Part shown: positions 36,321-49,800 of the stretch, piece after piece | Layout: each line of letters opens with the position of its first letter | Position numbering within the stretch: position 1 is the stretch's first letter | Source of the DNA: Lepisosteus oculatus | Taxonomy: Eukaryota > Chordata > Actinopteri > Semionotiformes > Lepisosteidae | DNA: 64,000 nucleotides | Reading direction: 5' to 3' | NCBI RefSeq assembly: GCF_040954835.1 | Contig: NC_090703.1 | Span: 12,147,001 to 12,211,000, forward strand | Translations under genes and position numbers: made by a program | The notes under the pieces: model-generated | Told to the model about the DNA's origin: nothing | Databases searched by the model: none | What the model saw: the letters and a program-made list of their open reading frames with translations, nothing else

Positions 36321-38757
36321 CATATTTTTGTACAATAAGCTTTTGTTGCTCACATCTGAAGCAAACTCAACAGCTGAAACATATATTTTTCTTTCTACTT
36401 TGCAGGGTGAAATTAACCTTTATTTGTTCCTTTAAATTTAGCTTACTAAAATTTAACTAAATTTGGCTAAATTAGCTAACTAATGCTGACAACTTCCCAC
36501 ATGAGCGAATTACCAGACAAATGATGGAGTCTATCCCTTAAGACAGAGGTGATGTTGAATGATCATCTCCGCCTTTATACTTTATAAAAACAATACAATA
36601 CAAATCTGCTACAGCTCTGGTACATTACTGGTCTTTGTGCATTACACTATTTGAATATGTTTCATATGTTTCCAATGTTCGATATTGTTCCCTCTGAGAA
36701 CTTTGTGATTCATTAATATATTCATGTAAAAATAAGTATTCTATAGGGAAAAAAATAACCAAGATTTAAAGTGTGGATTCATTGTGCCAAGTATAATAAC
36801 AATCAAGTACACTCAAGTATTTACAACATACAGCAGTAGTTCCAATAGCACCCAAGTGAGGAAATGATCATCAGATGTGTAGGTTGTCCTGCCAAGACAC
36901 GTGAGCCAATTCTGTGTCTATAACCCCTCACATGAAATGAGAATTGGCAGTTTGCCTGTGGGTCACTTCCCTGTGCTTCTCCACTAAAATCAAAGCTCAG
37001 CTCAATCTGTGAGTGGTTACTGGGCCATGAATAAACCAGTTAAACACGCCTCACCACTCTGTCTGGAAATAATCCACTAGTGAATAACAGCAGATGTTGC
37101 TTTGAACCCTGACCTTTAATCCAACAGGCATTAGCTCAAAGTCCAATACACAGACACCAGAGAGATTAAAATAAAGGAAAATCACCTTTTTCCTTGAAAG
37201 ACAAAGAATTAAGTGTTCTGCAGTGAACACCGACAACTGCTGAAAAGACCAAGTCTCATTTGGAAGATTCATCATTTGATGCATACTAGAATTTCAGTGA
37301 AAAGGCTATAAGATTCCTGGTACTGCCACTGTATGACAGAGAGGAAAACTCTTCCCACTCACAAGGTGACTTGTTTAGATATCATGTATGAAGTGAAACT
37401 CCCAGGACACAGACGTAATAAAAAAAAAGAAAATTTAATCTCTTGTGATTTTGACAGAGAGATTATTGGATAGTGATGAAAAAGTATTTCTCATTAAAAG
37501 GTCGGGAATTGTCCCTGTGCATGAAGAATGAAAAAAATATCTCATGTTGGATGGAATCTGGATGGATGTCCTTATTTGTATTTTTTTTTCTTGTTTTATT
37601 ATTGGTAGTTGCATTTCTAAATTTCTGGACAGGCATTTTCTTGTAGTGTAAAAGCAGACCTCAAAATGAAAATCGAAATATTCTTGTTTACTGTAGTCAT
37701 CCATGAAAAGTTAGAAAGGTTAAAAAAACGTCTTTGGTCTTGTGCTCCATAGCAGAAAAAGATGGGTTGACATGCTTTCAGGTCACTCCAGGACAGCCCA
37801 GGACAAACAGAGTTTAAACCAGCAACTCTGGAAAAGATGCATCTTAAAAGTCAAGGACACATATTTTTGGTCAAATCCCTCTATTCTCTGAAACTACTGT
37901 GATTACAGCTTCATTCAGCCATCACAAACCACACAAAAATGTCAGTAAGAGCATATGAAATAATTAGCATTGACATGAATACAAATGGATAGTCCAAGAG
38001 AGCTGAACATTAAAGAGCACTTGAGAAACATTACAACACAGCTGAGTTTCCAGTACAACACAGTGTGCTTTGGAGGAGTGATGGCTCTTATGGTTGAGTG
38101 TTTTAAATGATAGATTAGGTTCAAAAAAGAGGAGATGTAAATGTAATTTCTGGGAATAGAGGTTAATGTGTTCTCTGGTTCAAGCGCAGTAATTACAGTG
38201 TTTAGTCTGTTGAAAGTACTCAAAAAGCAGACATGGGCCAAGTACAATATAATTAAACTACTTTTAAAATTCACTATCATTTCACAGTATTTTTTTAGAA
38301 TCTCCTTCCATTTTTGTTGTCTTCTTTCATAGAAAGTTCTGTGTTGGTTGGGTGTGACCAGCCTAAGAGGTTGTATTTACTTCCTGAAGTCAAGCGTGTT
38401 GTAATTTATCAATAAACTATCAGTGACAAACTGAGCTGAAAACAGGAAAGGCAAATATTCTTCTCTTTCATTCTGAAAGGTCATGTCTTGTTCCTGTCTC
38501 CTGGAAACCTGGTTATTGAATCCAGGTCTGTGAGTCTAGTTGAGCTATACTCCAAATATGACACCATGTGGTTTAATGTACCCCCGCTCCTAGAGAATGG
38601 AGGAGTTTTCAGTACCTAGATAAGTGACGGTACAGGGTGATGGCTAATATGAGCCTCTATCCTATGGATCTGTAGCAGGGAAATGGTATTTAGTGGAATA
38701 ATACCAATTTCCACTAGGGAGAGAAAAACAGTTGTTTGAAAGGGTCTTTCCACACCG

Positions 38758-39364
38758 GTGACCACCACCACATCAGTGAAGCATTTATTTTCAACAGAGA
38801 CCGACTGTCTGAATGCTACTGTATGCAGTTTAAATGAAGGATATGGCCATAGCCTTGACAGAAAACCTCAGAAGCTGAGATATGAAAACAGTGGTAGCGT
38901 AACTAATAAAACAAAGGTATCAAACTACTCGCGGTTATCCTGTGGCACATAGGCTGCATTGTTTTTATTGACGACACCACAGCCACTGTCCATTAATTAC
39001 AAACATTTGTTTCCAACTCCTTCAGTGGCCACCAGAAATGTAATAACCACTTTTTCAAGCATCCCTGTAACATCTATCATCACCATGGAGACTGGCAAAA
39101 TGTTGGAGGTATCAGACTTCCATACTAGCCATCTGTCTTTCATCGGCATTCATTTCCTTGGGGTTTCAAGCTAAGTCACAAAAAGTCTGCTGGACTGTTG
39201 TTCAGCAGAAGATATTTCTATCATCGTCTGTTACAGTGGTGTCTGGAGAATGCAGCAGAAGGAAAGAGGAGAACAAAAAGAAAATTCAAAGAGCAAGGAA
39301 TCTAGCATCATGTAGGACAAAAATTGGGGAGGAAGTTTTATTAATGAAGAAAGCATCCTACTAA
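38758..39364 (+). pseudogene. Nearly open 200-codon stretch with one stop and one frameshift; unknown origin
   Basis: One frame runs from 38758 to 39174, interrupted only by TAG at 38950. It is Ser/Thr-rich (TTTTSVKHLFSTETD, then PSVATRNVITTFSSIPVTS). A second frame continues from 39158 to 39364 with a basic stretch (CSRRKEENKKKIQRARN). It could be a decayed gene or transposon piece, or chance. I recognise no family. Confidence 0.25.
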
Positions 39365-39373
39365 TTCCAGTAT

Positions 39374-39485
39374 ACCCATCAATTTATTTTCTAACCTCTT
39401 CATCCAATATGGGGTTGCAGGGGAGCCAGAGCCAATCCCAGCAAGTAACAGGCGCAAGGCATGACTCACCCTGGATGGCACATGA
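39374..39485 (+). repeat. Fragment of the dispersed fish repeat also at 6335
   Basis: Starts tcaatttattttctaacctc, then ttcatccaatatggggttgc, gagccaatcccagcaag and ggcgcaaggcatgactcac: the left part of the same repeat, truncated on the right. Confidence 0.55.
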
Positions 39486-40439
39486 TATTAATGTATCTAT
39501 TTGTGACAGGATACATTGTTTACTCCAGGGACTGTGGATTTCTTGAACAAGTTACCCTGGTGTGTTGCTGAAGCAGATTCCTTGCAATTCCTCAACAAAT
39601 GGCTTTGTGAGTTCCTTGAATCATTAAAGTACAAACAACCAAATGGGAAAGATGGACCAAATGAACTCCTTTTGCCTGTTATGCTTCCTCTTTTTCTAAA
39701 GTTCTAGTGTGATTATGTTTTACTTGCATGCTGCTTGAGTGAGCTGGGCTATTTTCTGAGCTGGTCTCTGGCAACAGAACGTATCTGGACATGGAACTAA
39801 TAACGCCTAATGTAAAATCCTAATTCATTTCGTACTTTTTTTCCATAATCTTATTTTCCCCAATATCAGATTAATCTAAGTGACATGCTACCCCTATCCA
39901 AAACCCAGTGCTCACATAAGCAAATCCCTATAATAAAAATATGTTTTGCATCAGATTATAACAGCAGACTGCATATAGCCCTGAGATATACAATTTGACT
40001 TTTTTCTTACATGGAGACTTCAACCTCAAGAGTAACTCAGAATAATGAAATAAGTGCTGTCAGTGTGATTATCTGTGTGTTTGCCCATCGTTAGTTACAA
40101 AGTGAAAATTCGTTGCTTTTACCACTATTTCTTTCATGTTTGTATTACCAAGTTTGTAAATTGATCGAAACTGTCGGCCGTAGCACATTTCACGTTGCAC
40201 ACAATTATTCGTTTAATGTAACCGTTTTTCATTTCAAGACAAAAACATGTTAAGCAAATTTTACCCATGTATTATGACGAAGGTCGCCTCAATGCTTTCG
40301 TCACACGCGAACTATTGTATAACAATGTATGACACTAAGATTAATTAAAAACACTAATCTTCGCAATTTTCAAATTTCATAACTTGTTTCAAATAAACAA
40401 AACCGATGCTGTTATCAATATCAAGTATAATAATACTGT

Positions 40440-40758
40440 TGCTCTATACTGCCTTAATCTGAACCCTCCGCTAGCACCACCCTCAGTTGAACAGCGACCG
40501 CTGAAGACCCGGTCAACTTAAACGGCTCTACTGCGAAGCCAGCAGTCACCAGTGCAGATGCGCCCAATAGCAGACAAGGGAAAGCTAGACGTGTATTCGG
40601 CTTTGCAAAATTAAAAAGATCGAGAATTTAATCTGTTATTTTAACCGAAAAACATAATCCTTAAATTTTAACTTAAATTATTTATGTTCAGTACACAATA
40701 CGCCTAATTTTATTTTTCGTTGCCGGGTGTTGCTGAAAGTGTTTGGAAGGAAACGGTT
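40440..40758 (+). promoter_or_regulatory. Probable disp2 promoter and 5' UTR
   Basis: CpG-containing stretch in AT-rich surroundings, with cagcgaccgctgaagacccg and a CCAAT box in gcgcccaatagc about 195 nt before the start codon. No clear TATA box. An in-frame TAA at 40705-40707 lies upstream of the ATG. Confidence 0.4.
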
Positions 40759-40850
40759 ATGGACGCTTGCTCTGTTTCTGAAGAAAATGCCCATGTTATA
40801 ATAATGGATTCGAGTCCTGCTGAGGGACCTGAACAGGAAACCTCACTAAG
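40759..40850 (+). CDS. disp2: disp2 exon 1
   Basis: ATG in a good context (ggttATGG), 30 codons plus AG, donor CTAAG/gtaaga. The peptide begins [14 protein letters not shown], acidic like the MDGDSSSS start of mammalian DISP2. It joins exon 2 in phase (AG+T). It is assigned by phase, position and promoter context, since N-terminal identity is low. Confidence 0.6.
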
Positions 40851-43800
40851 GTAAGAACTGCTCTTTTAATATAGTACTTGACAGTTACTAAAAACGACAT
40901 TAATTCTAATTTGAACAGTGAACAGAATCTTGCTTCTAAGCACTTTTTTCTGTTTTGTTTTCCTTTCACTTTTTTTTTGTCCTTGCGGGTTTTTTTTTGC
41001 TATTATATTCGGTCCGACCTTTTTGTTTCGTATAAAGGATGACTTTATGCTTTCTTAAAATCTTTTATTAAGAGCAACGTTTTCAAAAAATATCACTGTT
41101 ATCACCTGTTTTTCAGACGCTTTTGGAATAACGACAGATACGCTACCATGCGTACAAAAACAGCGAACGTCTAGGAAAGAACAACATATAACACTATGAT
41201 TTAAATGTCCGTACAGTTTCTCTCCTATGGAGATCAATATATTCTTAATTATTTAAAAATGAAACACCGACAGAAAAATAATACGAAAATTCGATGTGAA
41301 TGGTCACCTAACAGTAATAATAATTATTATTATAATAATGAAACGACCTTTTCAGTCATTGCAGAAAAACAGCCCTGCATGATAACAGTTCGGAATAAAG
41401 AAAACAAATGGTGTAGCTGACACCCAGAGCTTCACGTAGCTCCTTTATTCATGTACCCAAGTCATTGTGTTACGCGTTCTCCTGGATTATTGCTGAATTT
41501 GCTGCCTGATTTATGTAAATATAAGAATAGAAGACCTAGCTTACCTGTTAGTGGTAACTCCAATAAACAACCCCAAATCTCATTTAGCATTCAAAAGCGA
41601 TGGCAAGGATACATAAAACTGAATATTATTTGTAGTAGAAGAACAAAAGCATAAATCACATACAGTATACTGTACGTGATGGTTGTCAATGTATTACTGT
41701 TTATCAATTCATTTAGTTGACACAGAATGTCACTTCTGCTAACGGATTTGAAGGTCTCAGGTAACATATCACATTCTAATGCTCCTTTGTGAATTCTCCA
41801 GCTGAGTTATTTTTCAGCAGGTCTAAGTGTACTTTGTTGAAGTCAGCGGTATAATAAATATATGCCTTAAACTGAAATACATACAATGTACTACGTTGCT
41901 AAGAAAACCTCACCCGTTTCCCTGAAAAACAAAGTAGATAAAACAAATAAAAATCTAATATATATATATTTAAAAACATGCAGCACACCATATTTTTAAT
42001 TCATATTTTAAGTGTACCTTCATGTTATTAATCTTACAACATTCAGCACACTCCTACAGGTAAACCTAAATGTAAAAATCAAGTATTATTCTTTGTTTTA
42101 ATCTTGTGCTGAATCATAATTTAAGGAATACTCCATATGAACCACGGTATAAAGTTAGACCTCTGTACGGAGGTGCATTATTACAGTTCTGTATTCGAAC
42201 ATTAGAATATGGCAACTGAGACTAAGCTGCTTTCCCATTATGCTCATTTTGTCTGAAGAAGCTTCTATAAGGCAATGCTTCCTCCAAGCCAAGCAGCAAT
42301 GAGACCAATGTCTTCTGACACTTGTCATCTCAATGCAGATTCTGCCAGCTTGATTTGCACATTAACATTTTCAATCACAAAAGAGGGACACAAATTCCTG
42401 CCCACAGTCTCACCACAATGGCCTGGTTTCCATTTCTGACTTGAAGAATCTTGTTGGTGTTGTTCTTCTTGGAATACATGTCACACTTTGGGTAACAATT
42501 GCATTACTTTTCTGATAGATGCAAAATTGATCCTGCTTCTTTAAAGGAAAAATCTATATGTTCAGAACTTAGCATTGCTAAGTTGAATGTCCTTCCTTAT
42601 TACTGACCAGAGTTAAAAAAATAAGTGCTTTATGGCATGAAATATGGATACCATTTTTTCTTGCCAAGTCCCAATAAGAATATATGGAGAAAGAAAGTAT
42701 GCACTACTGTATGCTGAGTAAAGTTAATTTTTGTTTTAAAGTTATGCAAGATGTACAGCCCAGATTACGGCTTCTCTAGGAACCTATGGGTAGCTTATTT
42801 GAAATGCAGCGATGGTGCTAAGGGGTCACTTGTCTTTTTCAGGCTTAAGAGCATAAACAAACTATTCAGACTAATAAATTCCATGTGTATTTCTAAAATG
42901 CCACATACAGGAATTGCTTTCATCTGAAGCACATCTGAACACCTTATAATTGAATTCAGAATGTAGTGCTTTATACAGTTCTATGGCAGTAAAATATAAT
43001 TCTGAAATATGTTTGGAGCAGAAGTGAATTTAGATTAATAAAATGCGAATGCACACAACCAGAAGATCAAAAACAAACTAAACATTCACTGCCATAAATA
43101 AATAGGGATAAATGTGCTTTAAAGTGGCTTGAAGATTTTGGCCTTCTGAATCTCTATTCTTCTGCAGGATTTTCAATTTTTCAAGAAAACAGCTTTAGGC
43201 AAGCAACATGTGTGCATGGAAAATATTACACACTTATTGCATTGTCTCCTAGTAACCTCTACATAGTGAAACACTGCTGCTACCTCTTCTAGAAGTAATT
43301 AACTTCCTCCTAGTTTAATTAATGTTTTACAACCACAGCAATAACTTTGATCCTTTGGGACAAGGTACACAGCAACTTTCCCATTACCTCTAGTACCCCA
43401 GCATCTTCTTTTCTCAATCCATAAGATTGAGAAATCAATCCACAGATATTTACAATATTGAATTCAATGGTGCTGCAAACTACAGTATTTGTGATGTGCT
43501 TTGATATCTCCATATCTACACTCCATATCAACTGTTCCTGTGTGCTTAAATGAAGCTTTACAGAACTGGCACACCAGTTTAGGCCACCTGCTTACAATTC
43601 AGTTTGTTCAATAAGCTGCTGGTGCTTCCATTCCTAGTCTCAAATAGTTGTTCTGACTCTCAGTTTTATAGTCTCATGAGGACTTTGATTTGCTTTCCAG
43701 TTGTCAAGGGGAATGTAGGCTACTTCCACTGAGTACAGCAAGCGGCATTTTTGCTTAAGCTGTATGACTTGTAATTGCACAGGGCTAAACACACAGGGTG

Positions 43801-46800
43801 AGTAGCCTTTTTTGATCCAATTGCAGGGATCTATTCAGCTGCCACAACCAGTCTGTACTAATGTAGACAATAAATAAGCTGTAATTTCATGGTTTGTAAT
43901 TCAAAATACTATTGTGACAGATGATCAAATGGTGCATTTTGGTAAGTTACTATTTTAGTATGGCACAGTAGGTACCAATTTGTCATACAGAGCTATCAAT
44001 GTTTTGTCAGTACATTTGATTCCAAATGCTAGGCAGACTGAGCACCTTCAGATTTTGAGGCCTATGAGCTTTGAAATAGGTTCATGGTGGACTCTTCAAT
44101 GTCTCAGCTCAGTTCAAAAAGAAATCTATAATAGTGTTAATAGTGTTATAATAGTCTTACCTTACACTCTTGTGCAGAAACCATTGCAATGACTCTTTAG
44201 TGAGCTGTGAATTAGAGGTATGCACTTTACACTTGGTGAAATAACACCATTCAAGTGCTAGGAAGGCTAAATATCTTTTACAAAGAGGTACTTTAACTTA
44301 GTTAAGTAGTTTTGCCTGTATCTATTCTTTTCAAAGTAATGAACATGAAATAAGAATTAATGAAACGAAAAGACAAATGAGTAAGAATTAGATCAATACA
44401 ATTGCATAAAAAACATGACTTTATAAACTGACTACATTCTACAGTATATCAATGCATTCTGGCCAAGCATTTAACTCTCTCTTACAGGTTCAAAACAGTC
44501 ACATGTACTAAAACATTAGGTTTATACATAAAATAAACACTTCTTGAAAGCAGCTTTTATGACCATAGCTGTACAGCGAAAACCATTGGTTTCTAAATAC
44601 ATTTTCAGCCTCATGAAATTTCCATAATTATTTCAATAATTTTTTATTAGAAACACATAGCAGTGTAATTTCAACTGTGTGCCAATCCAAGATATAGACA
44701 TCTGGTGTCTTATACAGTATTTGCTAATGTTTCACAGAGCAGCAGAAAAGAACAACAATAATGTTAGCTGTAATAGACCATAAACAGCAGCGCTTATTGT
44801 AAGCTCGGTGTTGCTCAGGAAAATATTTTTTCTTCCTAGAATATTTGTAATAGAGTATTTTGCTGCTTTTCATTTGTAGAGAGAGAGAGAATAAAGTCTT
44901 AACATTTGTAGAGAGAGAGAATAAAGTCTTAACAGAGGGTGCTGAAGAAGGAAGTACTAAATGAAGAGACCATTCTTATACAACATTCCAATCTTGACAA
45001 CACAATGGACACAATGGAATGCAAAAGCAGGAGTTTCCATTTCTTGTCTGAGGGTTTATTGACCTTCAGTATTGTTTTAGCAATACTGGTGATCCCTATG
45101 CCTCTCATGAGATTTTTAAAAATCTGCAGTAATAAAGTAGATGGAAAAAGTACAGAAATGCATTGCTAAAAACTGCTCACACCTAATTTATATTTACCTC
45201 ATTAGAATATATAACTGTTTAAAACATCTTGTTTTATGGCTTACACAAAGGACCAATCAAAGCTTCCAGGTTTATTACTCTTATTTCAATGAAAAAATCT
45301 GGACCAAGATAATATAAATCATTTCAAATGTATTTGCACAGGTACTGCATTTCATGTTTCTCATCTAGTTCCCACCACAGCCGAGGAATAACAGTGTGGC
45401 ATAGAAGAGGAGGAGTGGGGTATTGTCAGAGAAAGCTTATGGTTTCTCAGTCCATTAGTAATATGACCTGATAAAAAAATATCTATCATCACCGAGAACA
45501 TTCTGCTCTGCTGGCAATGCTGTTCATGGCCTTAAGACTGGACAGTGGCGTTGTACATAAATGTATTGATCAAGTGCATAAACTGATTTTAAAAACAAAA
45601 AAGGTAATAATGGAACCCATATAATTTTAACAGGTTACGTAAGTTATATTGTTATTTAGCAGTAGGAAATGTACAACAAATCAGATATTTAGGATAGGTG
45701 AACTGTGATCCATTGGGAGTTTAAAATGCAACATTTTAAAGAAAGCAGGGGTGAACTTTCACACAAGCAAACTGCAAGATGTAAATAACAAGCTCTGTCA
45801 ATGATTTTATATAGCACACGTTTATAGCTACCATCATCCCTTTAAGATCTGAATCCACTGCTGTACTGTGCTGTAGTTCCAGGGTGAAGCCTGGATTAAA
45901 ATGGGGTGATGGTAATGAGGGAGACGGCGGCCTTGTACAAATGCAATACGTGGGCTCGGATCTCAGGACTAGGCTGCCAGGCTCTCTTGAATCCTCCCCC
46001 ACATTGTCTGTTTTCTTAAGAGCAGCAAATTACCATGATTAATACAGAAATGCCTTGTAGGGAGCTTGTATGTTCACTGTCTCCAGCCTATGGCAACAGG
46101 AAAAAGCTGGCACGCTGATGCTTGTCCTCAAAGCGTTAAACAGAGCTGTTTCCAGCTCTCCGGGCTGGCGTTCAAGCTAACTGTCTCCTTCGCAGAAAAG
46201 AGAACAGGGACAAACAATCCTCGAGATGGGCTACTGAAGTCTCAGGGTATCATCTCCCTGCTTCTCATGGATCTTTAAAACCTGCTTTCTAGGATTCCAG
46301 AGCCAAACTGATCATATGTATTACCAGAATCCCCAAACTGACAAAATAATGCAATAATTTCCCTTTTTTTTACAATACTTATTAGACATCAATCTATCTG
46401 TTTCGGTTTCAGATAGCTCTGTTTCAGATAGTTCACCTCATTCTATGTCGGAATTCACAAGTGTTCCATTCACACATGTTGTTGAGGTTACATTGCTGAG
46501 CATTCAATCAACTTCTTGTCTGCTAAATCGCAATCCTGTTTTCTTAGTTTGCTCTAATTTCTTTGATCTTTGCCCATTGGTGACTAACATCATCAATGAG
46601 TCCTTGATTATTGGAGTTATACCTCCTGCATTAAACCTGCTGTTATTACACCAAAGCCTATACAGTGTAGTGTAGTAAGTGACAATAAAAGTTAATTTCA
46701 AATTTCAGATGTTCCACAGTACTGAAACAGTCCTTTTCAAAGCTTTGATTAAGATTCTAATGGCCTCTGATTCTGGTTTCCTTTGAAATTTATGTAACTG

Positions 46801-49800
46801 GAACTAAGTCCTCACTTATTGTTAGTAAGATACTGTCAATCAAGATATTTAGTGGATATGTTTGGTTATCTCTGGTAATGGGCTTAGCTGGTTCAGAATT
46901 CATTGTTTTGAGAGATAGCATTTTTTTTCATTAGCGGGTTTATGTCCAGCTTTATGCTGATGATACCGCAATCTATTTATAAACTAAACCTGACAATGAG
47001 GCAGCAGTCTCTGTGCTGGCTGTAGATCTGATATGCCAATTTATTGAAGCAAAATGTTTGCAAAAATTGTGACAAGACTAAGGAAATGATGCTATGGTTT
47101 GCATAGCTCAGTTCTTAGTTATTACTCATTGTTATTGCTTGAGGCTCAATTAACAGAGTATGCTTTTCTCCATAATGAGTCTCACTGCTGGACTGCTTGG
47201 ATCATTACTAGAATGTCCTTTCTCTTTCTAGAGATTAATGCACTCTCCCCTTCTCTGTTTGTTCCTGGAGAGACTACTGTAGTATCATCTTTAACTGTAG
47301 CAGCTAGAACCTAGTAGCTAAGACCTGGTCTTCCATTCTGGAATGTCAGCACTGGCTTCTATTTCAGTCTAGAATTGACTTTAAATTCCTACTTCTGGCT
47401 TTTTAGGTTTAAATGATGTTTACCCTTACTTACAAATCCAGTCCTAATCTTTGAATATTTGTTATTGGTCTTCTCTGTCCCCCAGATCAGATTGCGGATC
47501 ATGGGTGATAGGGTTTTCTGCGTCTACACACATAGGCTTTGTAACTTCCGCATAGTATTAAGGAATCTAACTCATCTAATGTTTCATGCCATACCTCAAA
47601 ATACATTTGTTTGAATCCGACTTAATTAATGCTTAGTTTTCCCAAATCCTTTTTGTTTCCAGATTTTATGTACAGCACTTTGAGATCTCCTCATGAAAGG
47701 TGCTATCTTAAAAAGTATTATTATTAATTATTATTATTGCTGTATATATATATCTAAAAACAAAGCCAGCACTACCCCAGGACTAGCAGCATGATGGATT
47801 GATTGGCTGTGTTTTTCTAGAAAAAAGAAACATCTTGCTTATATATACTATTTCTTCTTATAACTCAGTTGGCGCTGTCTGTTCATTTTAGTCCTGAAAC
47901 AAGACTAATAATCAACGTTTCATTTGTGGTGAGAGAAAAATGTCCCCAGTTCTACAAAACCCAACCCAGCAAGAAACCAAATGGTATAAAGTACAGTATA
48001 CTGACATTGTTTATAGCCATTAGCATAATGACAGTGTAGCAAACACCCTCAGAACATTAATGCACGGTAAGATATTCCCTAAACAGATTCAGATCTTTAT
48101 GCCACTGTTTGTGGGTGTTATTGCATCAACTCATTAAACCTAGATTTACTGCTCTGAGGGAACACTGACTTCCACAACTTGAAAAATATGTTTTTGTTGT
48201 TCATATTTACTTAGGAGAGGAGGATCACTTCCTATACCCATCTCAATAAACACAAACATAAATATAGAAAGCTTTATTTTCCCACCTGCGCCAATTAGTC
48301 TATTAATTCGTATTCTTGTCACAGCACCATTAATTCTAATTGAACATCAAGAAGCTGCATACTGTAGTTCAGTTACATGACAGCACACGCAGTGGTTTCT
48401 TGAATGATGTAATTAAAGAGAAGTCTAGAATAGGTCTTAGCAATGAACACTGCAGTGGTTTGACTCAGTGTTTCATTATTCTGCTTGTGCTTTAATGCAG
48501 TGCACGTGTGACTTGAAGCAATAGCTCAGATAGATCCTGTGCATTTAATCTCATTTAATGTTTTAGAACAAATGATAATTTATCACCTTCAGTATCACTG
48601 CTGCTTTCTAAAACTAGTTCTGGCTGTCTCAATTTTAACGCTTACTGTACTGGGCTGGGTAAAGCTGAAAGGAAGGTCCTGCTACCACATTGCAAGCAAT
48701 AATGCTCTCTTGTCTGCTGATGACCTCTAGCACCTAGTTTAGGGTCCAGGATGTAGATCTTGAGAATTAGATGTAAACCAGAGAACACAAAGAGAAGACA
48801 CCTGAGAATACTGAGCAAATGCAAGAAATGTTCTAAGCATTGGCACAAACTTGCCTACCCAGTGTGCAGCCTTCTGTTCAGCGCTGTGACTCACTCCAAA
48901 ACACAAAGGCCTGGCATCCAGCCTGTCTGTTCAGCACAACAGTTAATGCAAAAAGATGAACACCGAGAGCCATAGACTTACTGCACCATTTGTCGTGGAT
49001 TTTAATATACAACCAACAACGGCTATTAAATACCATCTGAAAAGTATTTAAGGATTGATTTTCTTTGTGCTCTGGCCTTTGGAACCCCCCAAAAATTGGT
49101 ATTTTGTGGGAGTAAGGCAAGGTATGCTGAGCTGAGGATAGGAGCACAAAATAATCAACAGCCTTAAAGGCAATTAAAAACCCTTTCAAATTCCGTACCC
49201 ATCTGTATTCACAGCATTTCATAGCTTAATTAATTTATGCTTGTTATTCAAGAAAGCTTGATTTATGAGAAATTGTGCAGCGAGGAGGGAACTATGTGGT
49301 GTGGCATAAGTCATTCTGAGGCTTTGTAGAGGTTACACCACTGTTACTGGCTTTCTCACCACTGGCTTCCTCAATTGTACACATCCTGTTCCCTTACATA
49401 CAGCAATGTGTACAACACATATCACATATAATGTGCATTTGTGTGTTATGACAAAATACAAGATAAAACTTGATGTGCCTATTGTGTTAATTGTAATTTT
49501 TTTTTGTCAGTGTCAGTACCCTTTATGCAGTCACCTGAATATTAGGATTGCGAAGTTCCACACATCAATGGAGTAGATTTGTGAATTTAGGACATAAAAA
49601 ACCCCACGAGAGCCAACACTGTGAATCATTTGATGGCTCACAGAAAAAAAGTTAAAAAATGTAGATTAGAATACCTCAGGAATTGTATCAAACAGCTTCC
49701 AAATTCAAATCCCACATTAAACCAATGAATCTGTTCATTTTCTAAGACTGATAAGAGGTCTGGATTACACTGTATGGGATACAGTTTGAGATGGACTATT

